Source: Competibacter sp963695105 | Lineage (GTDB): Bacteria > Pseudomonadota > Gammaproteobacteria > Competibacterales > Competibacteraceae | DNA length: 64,000 bases | Direction: 5' to 3' | Assembly (NCBI GenBank): GCA_963695105.1 | Contig: CAVOGC010000004.1 | Span: 62,001-126,000, forward strand | Shown here: one piece after another, positions 34,552-45,637 of the stretch | Position numbering within the stretch: position 1 is the first letter of the stretch | How the letters are laid out: every line of letters begins with the position of its first letter | Translations under genes and position numbers: made by a program | The notes under the pieces: model-generated | What the model saw: only the letters and a program-made list of their open reading frames with translations | Told to the model about the DNA's origin: nothing | The model's database searches: none

Positions 34552-36063
34552 ATGATCGTTCCGATTTGTCCACCCTTGGAAGGCGCCGCCGCCGACCGTT
34601 TCCTGGCCTTGGCTCGATCCTTGAGCAACGCCCGCCAGCGCAACAGCGAAAGCGATTTGCGCGTGCTTATGGATGAGGAACTGCGCTGGGCATCTGCTCG
34701 TTGTGTTGACGAGGGACAAATTTCCGCTTATGAAGCGGCGGCGCGCGTGTTGCTCGATCTGGTTCGGCTCGGCTGGCGGATACGGGAAGAGGGGTACGGT
34801 ATCGAACTGGTGGCCGAACGCCCGCGTCTCGGCCGGTTGACCCCGGAGCAAATCCTGGCGGAAAAACGCCAGACTCGGGAGCTGTTTCGGCCTATTGTGG
34901 AGGCGCAGTTAAGTGAACCGGCGGTCAATGAGTTGGCGCGACGCCTGGAAAATCCACTATCCCGATCCGGGAAGAAACCGATAGCGTGTCTGGTGGCCGA
35001 CGGCGGTGAACTTCATGCCCGTCTGCTTGCCGCCCGACGAAACCCTGACGGTGGCGACGATCCGCTCGCGACCGCTATCCGTCCCTATCTGCAGTGGGTC
35101 ACTCCGGACGGTATCGACGAATTCACCGGGCATTCGCTTCGGGAAATCTGGCGTTATTTCCGTTTTTCCTGGTCCATTCCCCAATTTGCCACGCCAGGCA
35201 GGCAACTGCTTTATCTGGTGCGGGATGCCGCCCATCCCTGTCATGCGGTCATGGGCATCATCGGGTTGAATAATGGCGCCCTGCAAATGGGCGAGGATCG
35301 GGAATATCACTTGGGTTGGAGCTTGCGCGCCTTGAGTGAGCGGTTGCGCGCCGCCGACTCGCCCGAATGCCTTACTGCCGAATATGAATGGATGGAAACA
35401 CAAATTGCGGCGGCTGTTGACGATGTCGATCCTACCGCGCTGGCGATGCCGGAAGAGTTGGCTAATCCGGACCGCGAGATGATTGCGAGGTTGCGTCGGC
35501 AAGCACAGGAATTCGACACGCTGCGGGATGAGACGTTGCGGGAATTGGTAAGGGCGCGCTCCGGCGGAGATGTACCCATACTTGTGGCCGAAATAGAGGA
35601 TGTCAGTGACGATCATCCACCGGTGGACGAGGAGATGTTGCGGTTGGAACTCAAACCCTCGGCTAATCCCACCATGCAGAAAGCGCGTCGTCATCTGGTG
35701 GCCCGCAAGCGGGCGGGTTTGCTGGCGGAATTACTGCATGCCCACCTGACCCTGCGCGAACAACGAGCGGCGCTGTTCGACCCGAGCCAGATCGATGCAG
35801 TACTGGCGCGCGAGGATGTGGGCATCGCGCTTCAAACCGTTTTGGCGGCGCTGAAGAGCCGATATGCTGGAATCAATATGCTGGAAATCAGCACCTGCGG
35901 CGCAATTCCGCCCTACCAGCATGTGCTCAGCGGTAAGCTGGCAGCGCTGTTGCTGTTCTCGCCGCAAATCGCCGACGACTATCGCAGCTTGTATTCCGGC
36001 ATCTCTTCGCAACTGTTGCGACCACAAAAATTTGGCAATGCCAAACTGAATCTATATCATTAA
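34552..36063 (+). CDS. DruA-like (DUF4338) protein, possibly C-terminally truncated
   Basis: This 503-residue protein resembles DruA of Druantia anti-phage systems. Supporting segments are RLGWRIREEGYGIELVAERP, WSIPQFATPGRQLLYLVRD, AVMGIIGLNNGALQMGEDRE with HLGWSL, and LEISTCGAIPPYQHVLSGKL then ALLLFSPQIADDYRSLYSG. These correspond to the R-x-x-L-x-F-L-V-R-D ... IG ... GW ... PYN-x-LLGGKL core of DUF4338. Longer homologues I know continue with several hundred residues after the YRSRY segment. Here the protein stops 25 residues later, exactly where AT-rich DNA begins. The biochemical role of DruA is not established to my knowledge. It is the first of four tightly packed genes. Confidence 0.72.
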   Translation: MIVPICPPLEGAAADRFLALARSLSNARQRNSESDLRVLMDEELRWASARCVDEGQISAYEAAARVLLDLVRLGWRIREEGYGIELVAERPRLGRLTPEQILAEKRQTRELFRPIVEAQLSEPAVNELARRLENPLSRSGKKPIACLVADGGELHARLLAARRNPDGGDDPLATAIRPYLQWVTPDGIDEFTGHSLREIWRYFRFSWSIPQFATPGRQLLYLVRDAAHPCHAVMGIIGLNNGALQMGEDREYHLGWSLRALSERLRAADSPECLTAEYEWMETQIAAAVDDVDPTALAMPEELANPDREMIARLRRQAQEFDTLRDETLRELVRARSGGDVPILVAEIEDVSDDHPPVDEEMLRLELKPSANPTMQKARRHLVARKRAGLLAELLHAHLTLREQRAALFDPSQIDAVLAREDVGIALQTVLAALKSRYAGINMLEISTCGAIPPYQHVLSGKLAALLLFSPQIADDYRSLYSGISSQLLRPQKFGNAKLNLYH

Positions 36064-36072
36064 ATTAAAACA

Positions 36073-36963
36073 ATGGATTTACTCGCTTACTGGAGATATG
36101 ACAACTATCTCCGAGACCTTGATGAGGGGGCGGGATTTAATTTTAATTCCAATCAATCGCGATTGCATACTGCGATTCATATCGGTGAGCGTCTTTGGTT
36201 ATTCACCAGGGTTGTGAATACAGGACGAAGTGAGTATCGGCTGCTGGCACGGTTGAATGTGGTCGCAAAAACGATCAACGCCCTCGATTATCAATACGGA
36301 CCTTATCGTGTGTGGGGCGATACGGTATCTTCGCGTTATTTCAAGGTTACACAAGTTCAAAAAGACGATATTTTTGAGTTGCTTAGATTATTGAATTTTG
36401 ATGGCACAAGTCTACGTGATAAAAACCGTATATCTCTTGCCCAAGCCTGCCAAACAATTCGTGCGCTACGGTCATCGGCAAGCACTCTTTTAGAATCATT
36501 CGCGGAATCTCTTCAAAATGAGCCGCGAGCAAAAGCGGTTCCAGATGAAGAAAAATTCGAGCAAGCACTCTATGCAAATGAACCATCACAATTAAATTTG
36601 ATCCTTGAATCACCTGCTATTACTTACACAGAATCCCATAAAAATCGACTCCGGCAATCACGCGAGAGAAATCGTCAATTAGTTCAGGAGCTTTATAAGC
36701 TTTATTCGGGAAGATGCCAAGTTACTGGACATGATAGCCCATTGCTTTACGGTGTACCAACTGCAGAAGCTCATCATATTATTTATCGGTCTCGGGGTGG
36801 GGATGATGTATTGAAAAACATGGTCTTGTTGTCACCCAATTTACATCGTGCGATTCATTCCGCAGAAGCGCATTTTGACTACAATACCTTATCTTTTGTT
36901 TTCTCGAATGGGCGAGTTGAGCCTCTAATTCTCAACAAGCATTTGCAGCGACGAGTAATTTAA
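36073..36963 (+). CDS. HNH endonuclease, AT-rich
   Basis: This 296-residue protein carries a C-terminal HNH nuclease domain: CQVTGHDSPLLYGVPTAEAH, HHIIYRSRGGDDVLKNMVLL and SPNLHRAIHSAEA give the His-Asn-His catalytic and metal-binding residues. The N-terminal 200 residues (MDLLAYWRYDNYLRDLDEGA...) are a separate domain that I do not recognise, possibly target recognition. The gene is visibly AT-rich compared with both neighbours. It follows the DruA-like gene by 9 bases, and its stop overlaps the next start (TAATG). It probably cuts nucleic acid, perhaps foreign or modified DNA. Confidence 0.85.
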   Translation: MDLLAYWRYDNYLRDLDEGAGFNFNSNQSRLHTAIHIGERLWLFTRVVNTGRSEYRLLARLNVVAKTINALDYQYGPYRVWGDTVSSRYFKVTQVQKDDIFELLRLLNFDGTSLRDKNRISLAQACQTIRALRSSASTLLESFAESLQNEPRAKAVPDEEKFEQALYANEPSQLNLILESPAITYTESHKNRLRQSRERNRQLVQELYKLYSGRCQVTGHDSPLLYGVPTAEAHHIIYRSRGGDDVLKNMVLLSPNLHRAIHSAEAHFDYNTLSFVFSNGRVEPLILNKHLQRRVI

Positions 36964-39900
36964 TGGCTCTGGTAAATTTGGACACCCTGCGACCGGAACA
37001 AGGCAATCGCGCTCCATGGCTGGCCTTGCCTGCTCTCGGACTCTTGGTGGATGAAAATTTGTTCGGCCCGGATCACGTCAGCAAACGGCTTGCCCTGAAC
37101 CTGGCCACCGTCCGGCAAGTGAAAACCCTCCGGGCATCCGACCTTCGCGTCCGGGCGCGGCGGCACTACCAAAATCCCGCGCGGCAAGCGGAAATGACCG
37201 AAGCGGTAGTCGCCGTGGAGTCGTATATGGACGCGATCCAGCGCGGTGTCGAAGATACGCTAAGTCTTGCCAAGGCGCTGGTCGTGGCCCGTCCGCCGAA
37301 GGATGAGCCCGAAGAGGACAAGAATCTCCCCACGCCTGACCCCACCCCTGATCCCAACCCAAGCGATCCGCCTTCCTTGGCTGATGAATCTTCCGACGCG
37401 CTCCTCGATGGACGCGACGAGGATTTGGCCGCCATTGCCGATGCCATTGATGAAGCCTGGACAGCCTTCGATGAGGCTCCCAGCGAGGATATCGAAATTC
37501 CAGTCACGCTGCCGTCCAGTCAGCGTGAGGTGACCGGAACGACAGCGGTCGACCGCAAAGTGCTGGATTGGGTACAAGCTTTTTGTAGCCAGGAAAATTG
37601 GGGCGGATTTCTGGACACCTCGGAAACGTTTCTGCCAGTCGCACTGGCCGGTGCGGCGGATCGTTCTCCGATTTTTGTGCACCCGGATCGGGTCGTGACC
37701 ATCGAGGGTGAGGTGCTTTCGCTGGAGGCACTATTGGCGGCCTGGGATGAGGATCTGCCGGGATTGATCGGGCGCCACACCCAACTGGCCGCGACCTGGC
37801 GAGAATTTCAGGCAGTGCGTGCCACTCTATTGCCGCATCTCGGCAAGCTGATCTATCACGCCCGCTCCTGGCTGGACGGACGGCCCGAGATACTAACGAA
37901 AGTTCGCCGCTATCTCGAACTGGCCGCCATCCTGTACCGCGAAACCCAGGAAAACTATGACGTCATGGCTTCGAGCAGCCCCGATTGGGCACGGTCGGCG
38001 CTGGAAGCGCTCCTGGCGTTGGATATCGTGCAGGTGCGGGTCCATTTGCCCAACGGCAAACTGGCCGCCAAGGCGGTGCTGTTGCCAACCCATCCTCTTT
38101 ACCTGTGGCGCAACGAATGGCTCTCGACTCTATTGCGCGGTCTCACCAAAAGCACTTCCCTGGACACTGGCGACCGTGAGGTAGTGCGCAGAGAACTGGA
38201 GCGCCCGGAACAATTCCTGTCCGTGGTACGGCTGGGCAGCCTGCCGGCGGGGCACGGTTTGAACCAGTTACTCCCGCTCGCCAGCCAGGTCGAAGGTTTG
38301 CCGGTATTCGAGAACCTGATCAATGCCTGCTCGGGGGCCGATGGCGCCCGCGCCCTGCATCAGGCACTGGATCAGTACATCATTCTGCACCCAAACCATC
38401 CCTATCCGCTGCGCGTGGCCCTGATCAACCCGCCGCAGCCCGAAAATTTGATGATGGAACTGGTGCGACTGCTCAACGATCCGCGCTATCGGGGCGGGCA
38501 GAAGCTGCCGGCGGTCGATGCGGCAATCTATGCCACTGGCCAACACGCGGATCGCCTGCGCGCCGCATTGAGTTTCAGCGATACCCGCAAGGAGGACGAG
38601 GTACAGGAAAAAATCGCCGCCGACCGCCTTCATCTGCATTTGGACGAAACCTGTCTGAGCGATGAACCGCCGCACCTGGGCGACATCGTGAACCGGATCA
38701 AGGCGCGGCCCTGCCACGTCGCGGCGATTTTCGACGAATCCACCATCCGCCTGCGCCAGCGAGGCGCGGGGCGGAATTTGCCGATGAGTCCGTTCTGCAT
38801 CCGCTACGACGTGCAACTGGACCGCCGTTCCGGTCGTATCGAACTGCGCCCGCAACCGGGTGAATCGCCGTTCAGCGAATTCCTGCTGTTGATGAACGAA
38901 TTGGAGGGCAATCAGCGGGACGTGACTCCCCATGCCTACGCCGACGCCGAAGCGCTGGCCCAGACTGCCGATGAAATTCTGCAAGGCGATCATCCCGCCG
39001 CCCGCTGGCTGTTTCTCGCCGACCGGGCGCTGCCATCCGAAGCCGGGATGCGTTCAGTACGGATCTGGGAGCGACGCGAAGGGATGCGCGACACCTTCCT
39101 GGCAGCGCGGGATTTTGGCCCGCTGGCCCGCCTGATTCGGCCTGTATTCGCCCACCCGCTCAACCTGACGGTGACCCCGGAACACATGAGCCGTTTACTG
39201 CATCAGGGCGCACGGCTGTTGGGCAGCGGGGTGCTGGACATCATCAGAAAGCAGGACGGGCAACCCGATCAGAAGAAGGTCATCGGCTTCGCCGGTCTGC
39301 TGTTCGCCGCCCGCGACTTGCAGCGCCGTTATCCGGGCGCGCTGATACTCTCCGTCGATCACCCGCTGGCGCGGCTCTGGCTGCGGACGGGGAAGCGGGC
39401 GCTGGAGAATCGTTGTGATTTGCTGGTCTTGTGGAAAGACGAAACGGCGGCGGCGTTCCATCTAATCGCGGTGGAGGTCAAGGCGTCGAACAACGATCAG
39501 ATCGAGACCGCCCGCTTGGCTCATGCCGTGGAACAGATCGGCAACACCTTGGAGGCAGTGGAAGACGGGCTCGCCGCCGCGTCGCTCCAGCCGCGCTCCC
39601 CGCTCTCCATCCCCCGTTGCGAAATGTTGAAACAAACACTGGCCCGCGCCGCGCAGGCGCGTTCCAGCGACGGAGCGATGGATCGCGTCAACCGGCTGCG
39701 CTGGGGTGGCTGGCTGGTGGAACTGTTCACCGTGGAAGCAGGAAAGATGCCGCATGTCCAGATCAGCGGCGATGTGATCAGCGTGCTCTTACGCCGGGAA
39801 GCGGTAGGAGTTGCGGAATCCCTGAAACCGGCGATTCAATGGCCGGTCATTCATCGAATACTCGGTCTGCCGGAAGTCGACAACCTGTTGAACTGGGAAC

Positions 39901-41147
39901 CCTCCGCGCCCGCTGCCATTACGCCCGCTCGCCTTGTCTCCGCAATCGAGACGACCACTGCCTCGGAATCATCCCCGGCATCGGCGGTATCCGATCCCGT
40001 TTCATCACCCGAGGAATTCAGCGCACAGCCGCTGACTCCTCCACCTGCCCCGGTCCCTGATCGCGTACAGACGGCGGCAGCGCCTATCGCTCCATCCAAT
40101 CCGGCAACCGGGCAAATCTGGCCACCCCCGGTCAATGCCTTGGGCATGATCGGCCAATATCAGGCGGTTGATCTGCTGGTCAAACAGGCCCAGCTCTCCA
40201 AAGCGCTCGGCGAACGCTTTCCCGACAAGCTGCTGGTGGGTCCCGCCGGCGTGGGTAAAAGCACCCTGGCACGGAGCATTGGCGCACTGCTGCTGAATCG
40301 GGAACCCTTGTTCTTCAGCGGTTCCGATTTGCGCCGTCCGAGCGATTTGCTGGAACGGCTAACGCAGGAAGAGTTGGTTCCGGCCGCATCTGGAGTTGGA
40401 ACGATACGTATCGAGCCATGCCTGATTTTCATCGATGAAGTACATGGCATTTCGGCATCTGTGGCTACCGCGCTTCTGAGCGCCATGGATGATCGCCGAA
40501 TTACGTCCATCGAGGGTGGTCTTTACGATTTCAACCGGGTGGTGTTCCTGCTGGCGACCACGGATCAGGGCAAGTTGTCGGAGGCTTTCCAAAGCCGGCC
40601 CAACAAAACCTGGTTGCGTTCCTACACACTGCACGAATTGGCCGGCATCATCTGGCTGCATGGCAAGGATTGCCTGGACAAGGCGGAGCTGTCGCGGGAA
40701 GCCTGTTACGAAATTGCTGCCCGAGCGCGCTGCAACCCGCGCCGCAGCGTCCGCGACCTGAGCGAAGCGTTGCGCCCACATTTCTTTCATTGTGCGGGGC
40801 AGCAAATGGACGGAACTCCGTCGCTACGGCAAGCCGCCGAATTGATGACTCCGGAAGACATCGCGGCGTTCTACGAATCCCAGGGTATCGACTACAACGG
40901 CCTCGACGATGTGGCCCGTCGCTTCCTGCATTATCTCAAACAGCACGGTGCGGTTTCGGAAGCCACCTTGAGTCAGGCGCTGGGTTTGACGCACCGACAG
41001 GATTTCGTGGAAACGGCGGAATATCTGGTGCGCCTGGGTTTGATCGAAACCTCGTCGGCGGGACGGAGTTTAACGCGGGAAGGAAGACAGTATTTGAACG
41101 CCAGCCCGCCGCCCGATTTGCGCGACCGGATTTCGCGAGCGATGTAG
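36963..41147 (+). CDS. Giant fusion: unknown N-terminal region, PD-(D/E)xK-like motif, RuvB-like AAA+ ATPase, winged helix
   Basis: This 1394-residue protein has three visible zones. Residues 1-800 are of unknown type, with an acidic Pro/Asp linker around 115-150 and THPLYLWRNEWLSTLL near 375, reminiscent of the large DptH-like proteins of phosphorothioation-dependent restriction. Around 815-840, RCDLLVLWKD...IAVEVKAS fits a PD-(D/E)xK nuclease core (D, then E-V-K). From about 1059 a RuvB-like AAA+ module follows: MIGQYQAVDLLVKQA, Walker A VGPAGVGKST (about 1093) and Walker B CLIFIDEVHG (about 1153). The sensor region is LLATTDQGKL, and a C-terminal winged helix ends the protein. RuvB-like domains move DNA junctions. 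The start overlaps the HNH stop. I do not know this architecture. Confidence 0.8.
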   Translation: MALVNLDTLRPEQGNRAPWLALPALGLLVDENLFGPDHVSKRLALNLATVRQVKTLRASDLRVRARRHYQNPARQAEMTEAVVAVESYMDAIQRGVEDTLSLAKALVVARPPKDEPEEDKNLPTPDPTPDPNPSDPPSLADESSDALLDGRDEDLAAIADAIDEAWTAFDEAPSEDIEIPVTLPSSQREVTGTTAVDRKVLDWVQAFCSQENWGGFLDTSETFLPVALAGAADRSPIFVHPDRVVTIEGEVLSLEALLAAWDEDLPGLIGRHTQLAATWREFQAVRATLLPHLGKLIYHARSWLDGRPEILTKVRRYLELAAILYRETQENYDVMASSSPDWARSALEALLALDIVQVRVHLPNGKLAAKAVLLPTHPLYLWRNEWLSTLLRGLTKSTSLDTGDREVVRRELERPEQFLSVVRLGSLPAGHGLNQLLPLASQVEGLPVFENLINACSGADGARALHQALDQYIILHPNHPYPLRVALINPPQPENLMMELVRLLNDPRYRGGQKLPAVDAAIYATGQHADRLRAALSFSDTRKEDEVQEKIAADRLHLHLDETCLSDEPPHLGDIVNRIKARPCHVAAIFDESTIRLRQRGAGRNLPMSPFCIRYDVQLDRRSGRIELRPQPGESPFSEFLLLMNELEGNQRDVTPHAYADAEALAQTADEILQGDHPAARWLFLADRALPSEAGMRSVRIWERREGMRDTFLAARDFGPLARLIRPVFAHPLNLTVTPEHMSRLLHQGARLLGSGVLDIIRKQDGQPDQKKVIGFAGLLFAARDLQRRYPGALILSVDHPLARLWLRTGKRALENRCDLLVLWKDETAAAFHLIAVEVKASNNDQIETARLAHAVEQIGNTLEAVEDGLAAASLQPRSPLSIPRCEMLKQTLARAAQARSSDGAMDRVNRLRWGGWLVELFTVEAGKMPHVQISGDVISVLLRREAVGVAESLKPAIQWPVIHRILGLPEVDNLLNWEPSAPAAITPARLVSAIETTTASESSPASAVSDPVSSPEEFSAQPLTPPPAPVPDRVQTAAAPIAPSNPATGQIWPPPVNALGMIGQYQAVDLLVKQAQLSKALGERFPDKLLVGPAGVGKSTLARSIGALLLNREPLFFSGSDLRRPSDLLERLTQEELVPAASGVGTIRIEPCLIFIDEVHGISASVATALLSAMDDRRITSIEGGLYDFNRVVFLLATTDQGKLSEAFQSRPNKTWLRSYTLHELAGIIWLHGKDCLDKAELSREACYEIAARARCNPRRSVRDLSEALRPHFFHCAGQQMDGTPSLRQAAELMTPEDIAAFYESQGIDYNGLDDVARRFLHYLKQHGAVSEATLSQALGLTHRQDFVETAEYLVRLGLIETSSAGRSLTREGRQYLNASPPPDLRDRISRAM

Positions 41148-41167
41148 CTTGAGAGGAGAATGCCGTC

Positions 41168-41671
41168 ATGACCGTCAACGATACCCTGGTTGCTTTTACG
41201 CTGTTGGTGACGATCAGCACTGTGCTGGTCGGCGTACTGGCGTATTGGGAGTTTAGCCAGCTTAAAACCCTGCGCCAGGAACTCCAACTGTTCCAAATCG
41301 AACTACGTCAACGGCTGTTCCGCGCTCAAAAGGCACAGCAACGCATCATTGCCAGTTACGGCATGGCCGATCCCATGCAGCGGATCGCCCTGCTGAAATC
41401 CGCTATCGACGCCGATCCCGATAGCTTCAACGGCTACAACGCCCTGGGCTATGCCTATCTGGATCAAGACGACCTACACGCCGCTATTGCCGCCTTCAAG
41501 GAAGCCACGATCCGCCATGCCGACGCTAAGGAAGGCTATTTCGATCTGGCCGAAGCCTATCGGCGACTCGGTCGAATCGACCTGTGCAAAGCCGCATTGG
41601 AACAAGCGATCAAAAACGATCCAACCGCAAAAGACGATCTGGCCAACGACGCCCGGTTTCAGAACCTCTAA
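41168..41671 (+). CDS. Membrane-anchored TPR protein
   Basis: This 167-residue protein has one N-terminal transmembrane helix (TLVAFTLLVTISTVLVGVLAY), a coiled-coil stretch (LKTLRQELQLFQIELRQRLF) and two to three TPR units (FNGYNALGYAYLDQDDLHAA, EGYFDLAEAYRRLGRIDLCK). It lies 20 bases after the AAA+ fusion gene with GAGAGGAG upstream, so it is probably the last gene of the island operon. It may place the system at the membrane or act as its sensor; that is inference. Confidence 0.75.
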   Translation: MTVNDTLVAFTLLVTISTVLVGVLAYWEFSQLKTLRQELQLFQIELRQRLFRAQKAQQRIIASYGMADPMQRIALLKSAIDADPDSFNGYNALGYAYLDQDDLHAAIAAFKEATIRHADAKEGYFDLAEAYRRLGRIDLCKAALEQAIKNDPTAKDDLANDARFQNL

Positions 41672-41732
41672 CAAATACCACCGCCGATCCATGTGGTCGG
41701 ATTTGTTGGGTGATGTGGCTTGAGCAGGTATT

Positions 41733-42560
41733 TCAACGAAGAAGCATTTTCATCAACATAAACATCGCCACCGCCACGATCATGCCGGCAAACAGCTTTT
41801 GCAGGGTTGGGCCGGCGATGCGTTTACCCATCGCGATGCCCAGCACCATGCCCGCCAGCCCGCCCAGCACGAAGCCGGTCGTGATCCCGATATCCAATCG
41901 GTGGCCGGCCATGACATGGGACAGCAAGCCGATGGCGCTGATGATGGCGATCACCCACAGCGAGGTGGCGACCGCCCGTCGCATCGGCAGCGAGGCGATC
42001 AGCACCAGCGCCGGCACGATCAGAAAGCCCCCGCCGACGCCGAACAGCCCGGACAGCAAGCCGGTCGCGGAACCGGCCGCCGCCAGCCGCACCGCGCAGC
42101 GCGAAGTGAATTGCAACTGGCCGCCGGGATCGTAACGGCAGGCGGGTCCGGCGGTATCGCCGCCCGGATCGGGACCCGCGCGAACGATGCGGGTTTCCTC
42201 CGGCCGGCGGCTGGCCTGCCGCCACATGCGAAACGCCACCGCCAGCATCAGCAGAGCAAACCCGGCCAGCAGCGCCGCCTCGGGAAATCTTGGGCTCAGC
42301 CAGGCGCCCAGCGGCGCACCGACGATTCCGGACAAGCCGAAGATGAGCGCGGTGCGTAGTTCGGCCTCGCCGTCGCGCAGCCGCGCCAGCCCACCGCCCA
42401 GCGCGGTCGCGCCGACCGCCGCCAGCGAGATCACCACCGCCGCGTGCGCCGGTACCTGCATGCCGTACACCAGCAACGGCACGGCAAACACGGAACCGCC
42501 ACCGCCGGTCAGGCCCAGGGAAAAACCGACGATCAGGCCAAAGAGCAGGCTGAGAGTCAT
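41733..42560 (-). CDS. TSUP family (TauE/SafE) membrane permease
   Basis: This is a 275-residue polytopic membrane protein of the sulfite exporter TauE/SafE (TSUP) family, moving small sulfur or organic anions. The two-repeat pattern is visible: FGLIVGFSLGLTGGGGSVFAVPLL near the start and ATGLLSGLFGVGGGFLIVPALVL in the second half, each with the G-x-x-G-G-G-G signature. The ATG at 42560 fits the family start. Its 3' end faces the island, and a degenerate second copy of that end lies at 34.3 kb. Confidence 0.9.
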   Translation of the reverse strand: MTLSLLFGLIVGFSLGLTGGGGSVFAVPLLVYGMQVPAHAAVVISLAAVGATALGGGLARLRDGEAELRTALIFGLSGIVGAPLGAWLSPRFPEAALLAGFALLMLAVAFRMWRQASRRPEETRIVRAGPDPGGDTAGPACRYDPGGQLQFTSRCAVRLAAAGSATGLLSGLFGVGGGFLIVPALVLIASLPMRRAVATSLWVIAIISAIGLLSHVMAGHRLDIGITTGFVLGGLAGMVLGIAMGKRIAGPTLQKLFAGMIVAVAMFMLMKMLLR

Positions 42561-42699
42561 GCGTGCGATGAAGGAACAGGGGGCAGGGGACAAGCATCAT
42601 GCCGTTCCCCAATACCCAAATTGAAAACGGCGCTCGCGCCCGACCCGTGGATCGTGGCGCGAGCGCCGCCGTTGGTTCCGGCGTGTCAGCCGGCCGCGA

Positions 42700-44463
<1,764 letters not shown>

Positions 44464-44633
44464 GGACCCTCCTTCTCGTTTTGGTTTCCACCGAGGCGTT
44501 GAACGCTGGGGTGCGCGGCACCCCGCGCGGGGCGCGAAAAAACGCGCTTAAGCTACACGTAATCACGACTTATGTCCATGACGACCGAGGGTTGAGTCCC
44601 GTCCGGCCGCCGGCCGCCGCGAGTGTTATCGCC

Positions 44634-45563
44634 ATGACTCTGAACGAACTGCGCTACATCGTCGCGGTCGCCCGCGAACGGCATTTCGGCCACGCCGCCG
44701 AATCCTGCCACATCAGCCAGCCCACGCTGAGCGTGGCGGTGCGCAAGCTGGAGGACGAACTGGGCGTGACCCTGTTCGAACGGGGTCCCGGCGAAATGAC
44801 GGTGACTCCAATCGGCCGGCGCATCGTCGAGCAGGCCCAGCGGGTGCTGGAGGAAGCCGCCGTCATCAGACAGCTCGCCAGCCAGGGCCAGGACGAGCTG
44901 GCCGGAATGCTGCGGCTGGGGGTTATCTACACCATCGGTCCCTACCTGCTGCCGCACCTGATCCCCCGGCTGCATCGCCGCGCGCCCAACATGCCCCTGC
45001 AAATCGAGGAAAGCTACACGGCGCTGCTGGGCGAGCGGCTCAAGGCCGGCGAGTTGGACGTGCTGATCCTGTCGCTGCCGTTCGACGAGCCGGGGGTGGC
45101 GACGCTAGCGGTGTACGAGGAACCGTTCGTGGTGCTGATGCCGCTCGGCCACCCGCTGGAGGAGGTGACGCAGGTCGATGCCGCCACCCTGGCCCGGCAG
45201 GATCTGCTGCTGCTGGGTCCCGGCCACTGTTTCCGCGACCAGGTGTTGCGGTTCTGTCCGGAATGCAACCGGCTGAGCGTGACCTCGGACAACATGCAGA
45301 GAACCCTGGAGGGCAGCTCGCTGGAAACCATCCGGCTGATGGTGGCCACCGGGATCGGCGTCACGGTGCTGCCCTACACCTCGGTCAGCGGCTACGCCTA
45401 TCCCAGCGATCTGCTCAGCGTCCGGCCGTTCGAGGACCCGGCGCCCACCCGGATGGTGGCGCTGGCCTGGCGCAAAAGCTTCCCGCGCCAGCGCGTGATC
45501 GCCTTGCTGGCCGAGGCCATCCGCGCCTGCCCGCTGGGCGAGGCGGTACGCTTGCTGGAATAA
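44634..45563 (+). CDS. oxyR: Hydrogen peroxide-sensing LysR-type regulator OxyR
   Basis: This 309-residue LysR-family activator has an N-terminal winged helix-turn-helix (MTLNELRYIVAVARERHFGH, ESCHISQPTLSVAVRKLED) and a C-terminal sensing domain. The redox cysteines fall at residues 199 and 208 (GHCFRDQVLRFC), exactly the OxyR spacing, so peroxide sensing by a disulfide switch is expected. The ATG at 44634 gives the family start. The 170-base gap shared with the divergent icd gene should hold both promoters. Confidence 0.95.
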   Translation: MTLNELRYIVAVARERHFGHAAESCHISQPTLSVAVRKLEDELGVTLFERGPGEMTVTPIGRRIVEQAQRVLEEAAVIRQLASQGQDELAGMLRLGVIYTIGPYLLPHLIPRLHRRAPNMPLQIEESYTALLGERLKAGELDVLILSLPFDEPGVATLAVYEEPFVVLMPLGHPLEEVTQVDAATLARQDLLLLGPGHCFRDQVLRFCPECNRLSVTSDNMQRTLEGSSLETIRLMVATGIGVTVLPYTSVSGYAYPSDLLSVRPFEDPAPTRMVALAWRKSFPRQRVIALLAEAIRACPLGEAVRLLE

Positions 45564-45637
45564 AGGAGGCGGGGCGGGCAGGCCCCCGATTGAGCCCCAG
45601 CAACCGATAGACCCGCGTTTGGCGCCCGCCAGCGGCT

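Noticed and set aside
34552..41671. Classical Druantia, BREX or Dnd system
   Set aside because: No DruE-type helicase, no PglX/PglZ/BrxC and no dnd genes are visible; only the first protein resembles DruA.
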